A stretch of 64,000 bases of DNA from Centrapalus pauciflorus (taxonomy: Eukaryota > Streptophyta > Magnoliopsida > Asterales > Asteraceae), in NCBI GenBank assembly GCA_020465985.1, contig JAANYP010002972.1:1-64000 (forward strand), given 5' to 3'. Of the stretch, positions 10,719-21,800 are shown piece by piece. A model generated the notes under the pieces. The model was not told the DNA's origin, ran no database searches, and was given only the letters and a program-made list of their open reading frames with translations. The stretch's first letter is position 1. Each line of letters begins with the position of its first letter. Position numbers and translations under genes: made by a program.

Positions 10719-13594
10719 ATGTCAAATCTTCAGAAATTCTTAGAAATGGACCACGAGGTTGGGAAGGCAAACGCCCCGCCTAAGCTGATGAAGGTCGAGG
10801 ACTATTACTGGTGGAAGGACCGATTTACCGATTTCGTACGTTTCAACGATATGCGCATGTGGGTGTGCATAGATGAAGGGTATATTCCACCGGTATCTGA
10901 AGTTGAAGGCCGTCAAAAGGTCTTGTCATACCAAATGATGAAGGAGGATGACAAGAAATTATTTGAAGCCGAAAACAAAGCTTTTTCTCTAATCCGAATG
11001 GCATTACCGCAGGATATTCTACACACATTTAGGACTCAGAGGACATCAAAAGAACTTTGGGAGTCGCTAGAAAAACGGTGTGAGGGAAATCCTAGAGTTA
11101 GGAGAAAGCGTACAGAGCTGTTAAAACAACAGTTCGCCATCTTCAAGGCGTTAAAGGATGAACAACTGGATGACATCATCACCCGGTTCTATCATCTATT
11201 GACAGAACTTGAGAGCCACGGGATTGAGTTTACCGATACTGACAAGAACAACAAGCTTCTTGATGCCCTACCAGCCAAATGGGCTATGTACGTGGCAATG
11301 ATAAAGCTGAATGAAGACAAGTACTACACTCAATCTCTGGACGATATAGTGGGAACGTTGAGGGCATATCACTTCGAGCTCCTGAAGACTGAGACTGATT
11401 ATGAGCAAGTCCAGAATCCAGCAATGTATTTTGGAAAGACGTCAAAATCTTCAGCGTCAGCCGAACCGAAGTCTGCTACAGCGTTTTTCTCTGGAGAAAT
11501 ATCGTCACCAGCAGAGTCTGATGACACATTAAATCGCGCATTCTTAGGGTTAGGAAGATCGGAAGAACCGCAACCTCAAGTTCAACAGGCATCGACATTG
11601 CAGAATTATTCGAAGATGCCCATGAGCGCAAAGTCAGCGGAAGAGCATCTGAATCTACTTGCTTCTTTTGTGGCCGCATATGGAAATTGCGTTCAAGGGA
11701 AAATTAACGATCCTGCTCTATGGGACGAAGATTACGATCAGGTCGACCCTGATGACTTAGAGGAAATGGATCTTAAGTGGCAACTGGCCATGGTAACCCA
11801 GAGGGTTAAGAGATTCATTAAGAGAACTGGGAGGAATCTACAGATGAATAACAAGGGGATCGGATTTGATAAGTCCAAAGTCAAATGCTACAACTGTCAG
11901 GGATTGGGACACTTCGCCAGGGAGTGTCAGAGACCGAAGGTAGAGACATACCAAGGACAGAGTCAGCATCAGGGACAGTACCAAAATCAGTCCCAACAAC
12001 GATATCTTCCGAGTTCATCGTCTGGACAGGCCAATCTAGCGGGTCTTCTATCCAATGTTACTTCAGATAGACAGCTAGATGGTACGTATGATTGGAGCTC
12101 ACATCCTGAGTCGAATGCTAGAGCCTTCATGGCTGAAGTCACAGAAACAGGGTGTGATGGGAACGAGCAGACTACACGGGACAGCAGTCCGATGTGGGTA
12201 GAGAAGGCGAATGATCAGACAGTGCTGGAGTTTGCTGCTCAGATGGCCAACGTGGAATCTGATAACTCTAAGGTTAGTCTATCTTACTCTCTATTTCAAG
12301 AATTATGTGCTTTTTGTGCTACTTCTAATGATAGGTTAAATCTAGTCTTAGAATCACATAAAACCATATCTGCTCAAAATGAGAACTTAAAAATAGAAAA
12401 CGCTAGCCTAAATGATATCAAGCAAGATCTAAAAGAAAAGCTTAAGGCTGATGCTCAAGACGTAGTAGTTCTAAAAGACAAATTCAGTGAGCAGTGTGTT
12501 AGGATAGAGCTAATGTATGAGCACGTAGAGGCCTGACAAAAAGTCTTAAGGACAAGGATATAGAGCTAGCAGAGACAAAAGTTAAGGTAGCAGAGGCAAA
12601 TAGCAAGCTGGAGAAGTTTAGGAATTCGAGCCTGAATCTAGGGAAAGTCTTAGATGCCCAAAAACAGTCTAAGAAGCCCGTAGGTCTAGGTTTTCACGAA
12701 ATTCCTCCACCTTTCAATGCGAACTATGTGCCTCAGCCTCAGGAGGAAACTGACAAGTCAGTAGACTTAGAGGACCTACCTGAACCGACACCTGAGCCTA
12801 TAGTAGAAAATGCACCTAAGGTGGCTGACTCAACCGTCAAGGTCAAGAAAGTGAAATTTGTGTCTTCCTCTAGTGAAACACCTGTAGGAAAACAGAAAAT
12901 TTCATGGGCTGACCAGGTCGACGAGTCAGACAACATAGCTGTACCAAAGGAAGTAGACACTAGTGAGACACCTAGATCTAAGGGAACAAACAAAAAGTCC
13001 ATAGATAAGATGTCTTGCTTCAGATGTCACGAGAAAGGGCATGTTGCTTCTCACTGTCCACTTAGAAAAACCGATGTTACCCCTAAGACAGTGAACCCAA
13101 CACCTGTTAAGCCCTCAACCAGTGTGGCAAGCAGCAGTAGTTCTCAACCTACCGAGAAAACTGTGCAGGCCGCACCGAAAGAAGTTGTGAAAAACACACC
13201 GGTTAAGGTTGGACCAAAGGAAGTGATTAGGACAAATTCACCGAATCGTGTCAATAATCAACCTAGGTCAGCACCACACCAAGTCTATAGGAGCACCACA
13301 CCTAGCAGGTCACATACTCCAGTTAGGTCACATACTCCAGTTACACAATACGCACCGGTAAGAGCTCAGGGATCACAGTCAGAAATGGCATATAATAGGA
13401 ATTATTCTAGAGCTCCACAACAAATGCCTACACCAAGGCAAAGAGTGAACTTAAATCACTCGGCACCACAACAGAATTCAGTTCAAAGGCCCAAGTCACC
13501 TGAAAGGCGAGATGGGTACTTGAAAGAGTTCACGTATGTGGACGAGAATGGTATTACCAAGTCAGTCATGGCTTGGGTTCCCCGTGATAACTAA
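10719..13594 (+). pseudogene. gag: gag of element C (nearly intact; one frameshift inside the candidate intron)
   Basis: The Gag capsid/nucleocapsid polyprotein starts MSNLQKFLEMDHEVGKAN. The N-terminal part (about residues 20-240) resembles the Copia-type gag domain (YYWWKDRF, RALPQDILHTFR-like helices). Then come PDDLEEMDLKWQLAMVTQR, zinc knuckle 1 CYNCQGLGHFAREC (11886-11927), a coiled-coil-like region (about 12300-12640), knuckle 2 CFRCHEKGHVASHC (13016-13057), a basic Pro/Ser/Thr-rich tail and the stop at 13592-13594. One base is missing near 12532, so the frame closes at 12536 and resumes in the next frame. Full length would be about 958 residues, long for Copia Gag but usual for Sireviruses. 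The frameshift lies downstream of the candidate donor at 12273. Confidence 0.9.
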
Positions 13595-13615
13595 CCTCTT
13601 TTCTTTCATGTGCAG
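12273..13615 (+). other. Candidate gag-internal intron of element C (1343 bp)
   Basis: Donor AAG|GTTAGT is in phase 0 after ESDNSK. The branch-like CTAAC is at 13591-13595, and a TTTTCTTTCATGTGCAG tract leads to the acceptor at 13615, with exon 2 starting GAG ATA ACT. The segment carries the coiled coil, second zinc knuckle and stop of Gag. Its removal gives an in-frame Gag-Pol, as found already joined in element B. Confidence 0.72.
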
Positions 13616-16600
13616 GAGATAACTACAGGTCCAAACAACAAGTGGTTCGTCGACAGTGGTTGCTCCAGGCACATGACGGGGGAAAGAAGTCTGCTCACAG
13701 ACTTCAAGGGAGGTAATAGGGGATTTGTATCATTCGCCGGTAACAAAGGAGGAAATATCACTGGAACTGGAGAAGTCACTAATGGGACGATTACATTGGA
13801 TCAAGTTTATCACGTTGATAAACTGGTTCATAATCTCATTAGTGTATCTCAAATCTGTGATAAGAAGAACTCGGTGTTATTTACTGACACTGAGGCGTTA
13901 GTGCTAAAGCCGGGATTCAAAATTCCTGAAGAATGGGTACTGATGCGGGTGCCAAGGAAGAACGACTTGTACATGCTGGATATGAACAAGCCGGAGAGTT
14001 CGATGGGGCCAATCTGTCTATTATCCAAAGCTTCAGAGACGGAGTCCGTACTGTGGCACAGACGCATGGCTCACCTGCACCTAAGGAAGATGAATTACAT
14101 AACGAAGAATGGACTGGTGCAGGGTGTGCCAATGAAGAGCTTTCAATTTGAAGACAAGTGTTTACCATGCATGAAGGGCAAACAGCATAAAAAGACACAC
14201 AAGTCTAAGAAGCAGAATTCAATCGCCTCAACATTCGATTTGTTGCATATGGACCTTTTCGGCCCTATCAACAAAAGGAGTATAGGAGGTAGTTGGTTTT
14301 GCTTAGTTATCAATGACGATTACTCACGTTTTTCTTGGGTTTTCTTTTTAGGTACGAAGGACGAGACGGCTGCAAAGCTCATCGGGTTCTTAGACCAAGT
14401 GGAGAACTCATACGGAAAAAGGGTTAAACATATTCGTAGTGATAATGGAACTGAATTTAAAAACTCTGTAATTGGTGTATATTGCCTATCAAAGGGCATA
14501 GTGCATCAATTCAGTGCACCATATGAACCTCAACAAGAATGGGGTGGCCGAACGTAAAAATAGAACTTTGATTGAAGCTGCAAGGACTATGCTTTCGGAT
14601 TCAAAGCTTCCTACCATGTTTTGGGGGGAGGCAGTGAATACCGCGTGCCATATTTTAAACCGAGTCCTTACAGTCAAATCATTGAACAAAACATGCTATG
14701 AAATTTTGAATAAAAGGCCACCTAACTTAACTGGATTCGAACCCATTGGAGTACCATGCACTTTTTTAAGAACAAAACATCAACCGAAGTTTGGTGAAAA
14801 GGCTGACGAAGGATACTTCCTAGGTTACGTGCCGAACTCACCAAACAAACGGGTTTTTAACAAAACGAGTGGTACTGTGGAGATTGTGTATAATATTGAA
14901 GTCACAAGTTATACACATGAACCCCAAACTGGTCCGGAATGGTTATTTGACTATGATAAATTGTTTGAGTCATTTAACATTCCTTTGGATGATACTGCAG
15001 GTACAATCGAAAAAGACATGGCGACGTTGCACCTGAATGACGATGGCCATATCTTTCCGAGGACCACGTTCGAATCTACATCCGAGCCTACTGCGACTGT
15101 AGATAGATTTCCAGAAGTTGTTGATCAAGAGGCTCCTAACACTGAGAATCAGACTCAAGCATCGAGTTCCAACTCTGAGGAAAACGTCCGTGAGGAGGAA
15201 AATGTAGAAGATGAGTCTGTTCCCCCATTAGGTGAAATAGGATCCAACTTAGGAGATAATCTAAGGGTTGATGAAATTGAGACCTCTAGGACTAACAAGA
15301 ACCATCCAATAGAAAGCATCATAGGAAATCCGAACGAGAGTGTGAAGACTAGGAGTAGTGTAAATAACAACACAGTGTTGTTGTCGATGATAAACGACTC
15401 CAAGGCATATCACACATGTCTCTACTCATGTTTCATATCGCAAGTAGAGCCTAAAAATGTGCAAATGGGACTTAAGGACAACTCCTGGGTTGAAGCGATG
15501 CAAGAAGAACTTTCGCAATTTAGGAAACTAGAAGTGTGGGAGTTAGTTCCGTTACCTCGAGGGGAGATTGCCATAGGAACCAAATGGGGTTTTAAGTGCA
15601 AAAGAGACGATCGTGGTATAGTCACGCGCAACAAGGCGAGGTTAGTTGTAAAGGGTTTCAACCAAGAGGAGGGAATAGATTACAACGAGGTTTTCGCACC
15701 AGTAGCAAGGCTGGAAGCCATTAGGTTGTTTCTAGCGTTTGCCTCCTTCAAGGGCTTTAAGGTATATCAGTTAGATGTTAAGAGTGCTTTCCTGTATGGG
15801 AAAGTGAAGGAGTTGGTGTATGTAGAACAACCGCCCGGATTTACAGATCCAAAATATCCTGATAGAGTATATCGCTTAGATAAGGCTCTTTATGGATTAC
15901 ATCAGGCACCTAGGGCGTGGTATGAGACCCTATCCAACCATCTGTTAGAAAATGGTTTTGAGAGGGGTAGAATAGATAGTACTCTCTTTGTTAAGAGAAA
16001 GGGAGATCACTTTATCTTGGTACAAGTGTACGTCGATGATATCATCTTTGGATCATCAGACGAACAGATGTGCAAAGATTTCGAGAAGGTGATGAAGTCT
16101 AAGTTCGAGATGAGTGCTATGGGGGAGTTAAATTTCTTTTTAGAGTTACAAGTTGACCAAAAGAAGGAAGGGATGTTTATCGATCAGACTAAGTATGTCT
16201 ATGACATATTAGAATGTTTCGGGATGGAAGGAACTAAGTTGACTGCCCATTTCAGCACGCCGATTCAAGTGAATCATAATCTCGGGCCGGGTACTGAAGG
16301 TTTCAAGCGAATCCGAAGGAGATGCATATGAAAGCTGTGAAGCGGATTCTACGATACCTCAAGTCGAAACCGAAGCTGGGACTTTGGTATCACGCAGAGG
16401 GAGATCTAGAGTTGGAGGCGTTCACGGATTCTGACTACGGAGGATGCAGCTTGACGCGCAAATCAACAACTGGAGGTTGTCAGTTCCTAGGAGGAAGTTT
16501 GGTATCCTGGCAATGCAAGAAACAAACATCGGTAGCCGTGTCAACGTGCGAGGCCGAGTATGTTGCTGCTGGTAGTTGCTGCTCACAGGTTCTGTGGATA

Positions 16601-16690
16601 CAACAACAATTGCGGGATTACGGTTTGGCTTACCTTAGTAGTAGTAGTTTATTTTCTTTTAAAGTCGTAGTATTTCTTTCTTTACAGTAG
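13616..16690 (+). pseudogene. pol: pol of element C (PR-IN-RT-RNase H) with frameshift and two deletions
   Basis: Protease WFVDSGCSRHMTG, pre-integrase CLPCMKGKQHKK and integrase core (HMDLFGPINKRS, IRSDNGTEF) run to 14557. An extra G near 14535 shifts the frame. The second frame (to 16331) holds the rest of integrase, the linker, and RT with NSWVEAMQEELSQF, FAPVARLEAIR, QLDVKSAFLYGK and VQVYVDDIIFG (about 16024-16050). Compared with B, about 105 bp encoding IGSLVYLTTSRPDIMFAVC is missing at about 16300, which breaks the frame; RNase H then reads from 16322. About 250 bp of the RNase H C-terminus is missing at about 16632. No ATG is needed if translation comes from a spliced Gag-Pol. Enzymatically dead. 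Confidence 0.93.
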
Positions 16691-17190
16691 TCTGCTAATT
16701 TAGGTAAGTTTCTATTTTTAGTAAGTTTCTATTTTTAGTAAGTTAGTAGGTTAGCTTATTTTACTGCTTTTTCTTATGAAAAACAAAAGAAAAAAGAGAG
16801 AAAATTATGAAAATACAAAAAAAGAGAATATCAGAAAAAAGAGTTAAGTCTTAGATTCATAGGTTCAAAGTGACGAAAATTAGCACCGTCGTTACAGACT
16901 CTAAGTGTTTAGGCTTTCACAAATAATGCAACTAAATTCTAAGTGTTATACTTTAGTTAGTTTGATGTGTTGGTAGGCATAATACATCTAGGGAATCTCA
17001 AGGCTAATAAAATAATCTAGAAAAAGTCAAGCGTGTCACTAACTTAGATGTACGACCAATCGGTCTTAATTTTTATGTACAAGACATACAAACTTTGAGT
17101 CTAAATGAGGTATGCAAACTTTCTGGGGATGTATGGCAACATCAAATACATCTGAAAATGGAAAGAATAGAAATATCATATAAAACTGAG
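16691..17190 (+). other. Noncoding spacer after pol of element C, first part
   Basis: AT-rich sequence with TAGTAAGTTTCT repeats and an A-rich stretch, colinear with B at 23130-23690. I see no coding frame of weight. Similarity between B and C shows it is an inherited part of the element and not random filler. Confidence 0.8.
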
Positions 17191-17400
17191 AGTCGAAAAC
17201 ATGCAACTCTGTTGTACGTAAGTACAGACCTGTTGTCTCTGTTTAGATTCGGGTTAGCAGATATGTCGCTTTGTTGTACGTCAGTACAGACCTGTCACCG
17301 CTGTCTGCTAACTTTAAAAATAAACCTTAAGTCGAACTAAGACACTCTGTTGTATGAAAATACAGACCTGTGTCCGATGTTTGTCTTTTAAAGAAAGTTT
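17191..17400 (+). ncRNA. Conserved triple stem-loop in the element C spacer
   Basis: Three hairpins lie in tandem. Cores are TGTAC-GTAA-GTACA (17213-17226), TGTAC-GTCA-GTACA (17275-17288) and TGTAT-GAAA-ATACA (17351-17364). Hairpin 2 is enclosed by GTTAGCAGATA (17253-17263) pairing with TGTCTGCTAAC (17302-17312). Hairpin 3 is enclosed by GACAC (17341-17345) and GTGTC (17370-17374). Each is followed by GACCTGT. Element B carries the same array at 23698-23881 with changes that keep the pairing. It is probably an RNA element of the genomic transcript (export, packaging or translation); the role is unknown. Confidence 0.65.
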
Positions 17401-18023
17401 GCAAATACCAACAAGTTAGACTCTTTGTCTGTGTGCCTTGATCATAAAAGTATGTCTATGTCTGAGTCACGTAAGATAATTTCCTGATAAATAAAAATGC
17501 CAAGGGATATTCCGAAATGTAGAATGTTTAACGGGGTAAAATACCAACAATTGGCTAAATAAGTATGTCACGACAAACAATCAAAGGAATCAAAAATTCC
17601 TAAGTGTGAAAGTTTAAGTACTGAAAGTAAGTATCTGACATCGCTATCTGATTGAACCTTTCTTAGACTATTCTCATCAAAAATATTTTGTTTTAGTATT
17701 TAGCTTAGCTTGTAAATTTTTCTAAGTAGTATAGCTTAAGTCTAGATTAAATTTTTTGTCAAAATTTTATTTCTACTTTACTTTATTTTACCTTAGTTTA
17801 TTTTATTTTATTTTATTGTATTTTAGTTTAATTTTTTACTTAGGTAAAAGGTCAAAAATTACTGAGGGTGCATTCAAAGTTGGATAAAATAAACATTGCG
17901 TGAAATATCTTGAGCTTAGGGTAAAAGAGTTGGCATAGTTTATCTGGTTACACGATACCGTAGAAAAAGGTTGGAAAAGTTGAAGTTTTTTTTCAAAATT
18001 TTCGAAAATTTTTCTAAGTGTTT
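17401..18023 (+). other. AT-rich noncoding spacer of element C, middle part
   Basis: Low-complexity T-rich DNA (TTTTATTTTATTTTATTGTA near 17800) without a supported gene. It separates the stem-loop array from the motif cluster before ORF3. Confidence 0.7.
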
Positions 18024-18660
18024 GATGGTTTCGAATCTAAGACAGACTCGAAAAGGTAACCCTTCGAATCTATCAGTAGACTCGAATAAGGACTTAGAAT
18101 TGAGGGTTGGTGGTATAAATAGGTCAACAGTGAAGTCATTTAAGACTTACTGTTTTCGAATCTATACACTCGAGTCTACTGTGGCGATTTCGATTCTATT
18201 CTCGAATCTATCGTATTTCTCCTAAACGACAATTTGTCGAGTCTCTTACTTGGTGTTTCGATTCTACAGATACTTCTAGGTATAATCAACCGGATTGTAC
18301 AAGATTTGTGTAGATTTATACACAATTTCAGGCCAAATCATCGATTTTTGTGAGTTTAAGAGTCGAAATAGGGTTTTTGCAAAATTACCAATTTTGGACT
18401 GATAAAAAGTTAAATTAAGAGCATAAATCCTTGATTAGAACCTAGTTGAACTAATGTATGTGATTTGCTAAGTTCAAAATGGTTAAAATCTTGAGTTTTT
18501 GTTGAAGTAATGGCCGACGGGTTTCGAATCTGTTCTTGCTAGTTCTCGAATCTATTATTAGATTCGAGAAAACCAACACCTTCGAATCTGTCATTAGACT
18601 CGAACAGAGACTTATTCGAATCTGTTACATTCGAATCTGTTTCTTTCGAATCTGTACTTT
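18024..18660 (+). promoter_or_regulatory. TTCGAATCT motif cluster with TATA box upstream of ORF3 of element C
   Basis: About fifteen TTCGAATCT, CTCGAATCT or AGACTCGAA motifs occur in both orientations, the same type as in the C LTR and leader. TATAAATAG at 18114-18122 is a strong TATA box with no other apparent role. Together they look like a second, LTR-independent promoter region about 0.7 kb upstream of ORF3. The first 150 bases after the TATA carry no long ORF. A packaging or dimerisation role of the palindromes is the alternative. Confidence 0.55.
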
Positions 18661-18786
18661 ATTTAACTTAGTAAATTTAAATTTTATTCAACTTGTAGAA
18701 ATTTAATTGTGTTGGATTTTGCACTTAAACAAGTTCAAAATAAAACAAGATTCAAATTTAAACAAGTTCATTGATTTTTGATGAAT

Positions 18787-18809
18787 CTAATGGTTTGTTT
18801 ATTGTGCAG
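18787..18809 (+). other. Acceptor-like splice site directly before ORF3 of element C
   Basis: The branch-like CTAAT (18787-18791) is followed by the T-rich GGTTTGTTTATTGTGCAG ending at 18809, three bases before the ORF3 frame opens at 18812. An in-frame TAA at 18788 means the frame has no upstream ATG. The first internal ATG is 18845. Removal of a leader intron would bring the ORF close to the 5' end of a subgenomic RNA. Confidence 0.5.
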
Positions 18810-18811
18810 AC

Positions 18812-21800
18812 GTGGCAGATAGGATATTCGTGCCGAAGAATAATATGGTCCTTAATCCCGATAATAATATCCCTGAGGCGCAGGGTTATCGCCAAATATT
18901 GGATTTCCTAGCTGAATCTAGGATTGGATTTGCTCTGTATCATAACATCCAAATAGTTCTTCCATATGTGCGGCAGTTTTACGAGCATTTGCAAGTTGAT
19001 TGCACTGTCACCCCGACAGTTCTAAGAACTAGAATCGCTGGACAGACGTTAGTCTTTTCTGCAGACATGTTGCGTCAGGTTCTGCAGTTGGGATCTCAGG
19101 AACAAGAGGATGGGCCTATTGACTTTCCGTTAAGTATTAGGCAGACTGCTTTTCTGAGGATGGGATACAGTTTAGATGTTGCAAAGTTGTCGTACATGAA
19201 GAGTGGCCTGATTGGGCAATGGAGATTCTTGGTGCATGTATTCATGGTCTGTTTTGCGCCGAAGAAAGCTGGATTTGATTATATAGTGTCAAAGATCCAA
19301 TCTGGGGTTATTGCATTGGTATACAATCGGAAATTTAGTTTTTCACAGATGTTTTTCTCGGAGTTCGTTCATCAGATTACGGCTCCAGAAAGGGAAAGAT
19401 TCTTGTTGTACCCAAGGTTCATTATGATGTTGATAAGGCATTTCTTGCCAAACTTGCCGCTGTCGAATGATTTTCTGAGCGTTAACATCATGGACAAACG
19501 GATTTTCGCTGATTGTTCCTCACACCTAGGAAAATTAGCTGTTCCTGTTGCTCGTCCATTATTCGGAGTAATTGTGGATAGGGAGTTTCAAGCCCCGGAA
19601 GATGCCAACTGGGCAGGGGTCGTTGAGTTTCAACCACAACAACAACTGCAACAACAACAACAACAACGTCAACAACAACAGCAGCCGCGTGCTCCAAGAC
19701 GCCGTCAGAGACCAGCAGCGAGTCAAATCCAGGCATCAAGGCCTTCTACAAGTGAGCAGCCCCAAGCACAGGAAGCAGGGCCTTCAAGTGCAGTTCCTAA
19801 ATCTGAGCAAATCGCGCAAACACTAGAAGAAATATGGGCATCAGGACCCCATGCAAACGAAGACGTGGCCGCAACATTAGTGGGTGAGCTGCTCAGTCCA
19901 CCAGAAGGTGAAGAAGACATATTTAGAGATGTAGAAGAGTATGAGCTAGAAAGGGCTGATAAAGGTTTAACATCATCTGAATCAGAGTCAGAAGAGATGG
20001 AGGAGCTGGAAGTTGAAGCTTCTGAATCAGTGGCTGCAGATCCCAATATTCAAATCGGAACCTACGGATCTAGGTTGATTGTGAATGAAGCAGGATCGAG
20101 GAGGGGAGAGGAAAGGGAATCTGATGATTCAGACTTCGAAGAGGAGGAAGTTGCTCCCTTGGTGACTAGGCAGAGGGCCAAGCGTCACCGGTTCATGCAA
20201 GGGTCAACATCAGCATCTGAAGCCCAACAGTCTCAAACCCAATCCCAACCACAAGCCACCGCTCCACCATCACCGCCACCTCAGCTTCATGAGCCATATA
20301 TTCCACCACCATTCATCCCTTCTCCCATTCAGTCCATTCCATCTACCTCAACCGCCTATGCTGAAAATCAGAGGTTTGTGCAACTCAAGGGACGTGTTGA
20401 CTTCCAGCATGTTCAGATCTTAACCCTAACAAAGGCTGTCGGCGAGCTCCAGGCGCATAACGCAAATCTTGATAAGGACAATGCCGAATTAAGGAAGATT
20501 GTGGAGAATGTAAGGGACGAAAACACAGAATTAAAATCCTTTATTGCAGATCAGTCTTCAGAGATCCGATCAATGAGGTCCCTCCTTGAGCAGCTCATGA
20601 AAAATCTACAAGCTCAGGGGGAGACAAGTTGTAGGGATCAGGAGGTGCAGCGTAGAGAGGATGATGACGAAGGCAATGATCCCGGTGCACATAATGAGAA
20701 TGAGCCTGTAGATTTTCCTGCAGCTCAAGCTACACAAGTTCAGGGGGAGCCTAGTCAAGGTGAAGGAGAAATGGGAGAAGCTAGTTCATCAAAACAGCCT
20801 ACAGACTTTGAAATCAGTGAGATGATTGACGCGCTTATGGATCTCGATGATGATCCAATGGATGTGGGTTTTGATTATGAAGATGAAGAGCTTGAAGAAT
20901 GTGAGTTTGTGCCGGAAGAAATAGTTGACTGGCAATCTGATGATGAAGTAGTAGCTGATGAGGATGATGAAGCTGACAAAATAGTTGTACAGCAGAATCC
21001 TATCACGGACACTTACATGATAGATGGGGAGAATATTGTTAACGTAGATATAGTTAATGCGGCGTTGAATGCTCAGCCATCAACAGAAGAACCGGCTAGA
21101 GAACTTTCAAATGAACAGAAACGAAAGTTATGGTTCAGGGCTGAACATAAAGATTTAGAGCTTAAGAAAACAATAAGAGTGCCTGGTACAGGAAAGTTGT
21201 CTAGAAGCATATTGAGCTGGTTTTTCGATCAAGAACTGCAGCTTTTTATAATCAAGAGAAAAGACGGGCTTCAGTGCTTAAGGCGTACTCTAAGAGCGTT
21301 CAATACACTACCAAAGGTCGAGATCAAAGCATTAGCTTGGAAAAATCTGATTAATATCGGGAATGTTCCCTATGCAGACTTAATAGAGAAAATCATAAGA
21401 AAAGAGGGAAGATCCAGAAAATTCGTACGTCTGAATCCAAGAGTGGGAAAAAGAGTAGAAGATCCTTCAAGGATAGATCCTTTTACCGGCCGACCTTGGA
21501 TGAGAATTCAGTACAAACCAGTCAGATGTCTGAGGAAGGTGCCTCTCAAGCGGATGCCACAGAATGTTTTGCAGAATCTACATTGGTGGTACGCCGAAAC
21601 TGAGACCGGGGAAGCAGTTATGGAAGATTTTGAAGAAAAAGTCATTCTTAGAGTCTACGACCCGCTTCACCTGGTAAACCTCTCTAAAGAAGATCTTCAG
21701 ATTTTGTATAATTGTAAGATCTCCAATGACACACATATGGACGGTGAAGCTAGTAAGTATGAAAATGTAGTAAAGGTATGTGTCGAGAAAGGTTTGTATG

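Noticed and set aside
17201..17223. GTAAGT in hairpin 1 as donor joined to the ORF3 acceptor at 18809
   Set aside because: The nearest upstream ATG (17201) would read into a TAG after joining, so it does not give an in-frame start. It stays possible only as an untranslated leader.
18812..18814. GTG as the start codon of the 1003-codon frame
   Set aside because: Plant nuclear genes rarely start at GTG. The first ATG at 18845 or a splice-dependent start is more likely; coordinates are given from the frame opening only.
19488..20046. Minus-strand and alternate frames inside ORF3 of C
   Set aside because: They are low-complexity shadows of the CAA/Gln and acidic repeats of the real frame.
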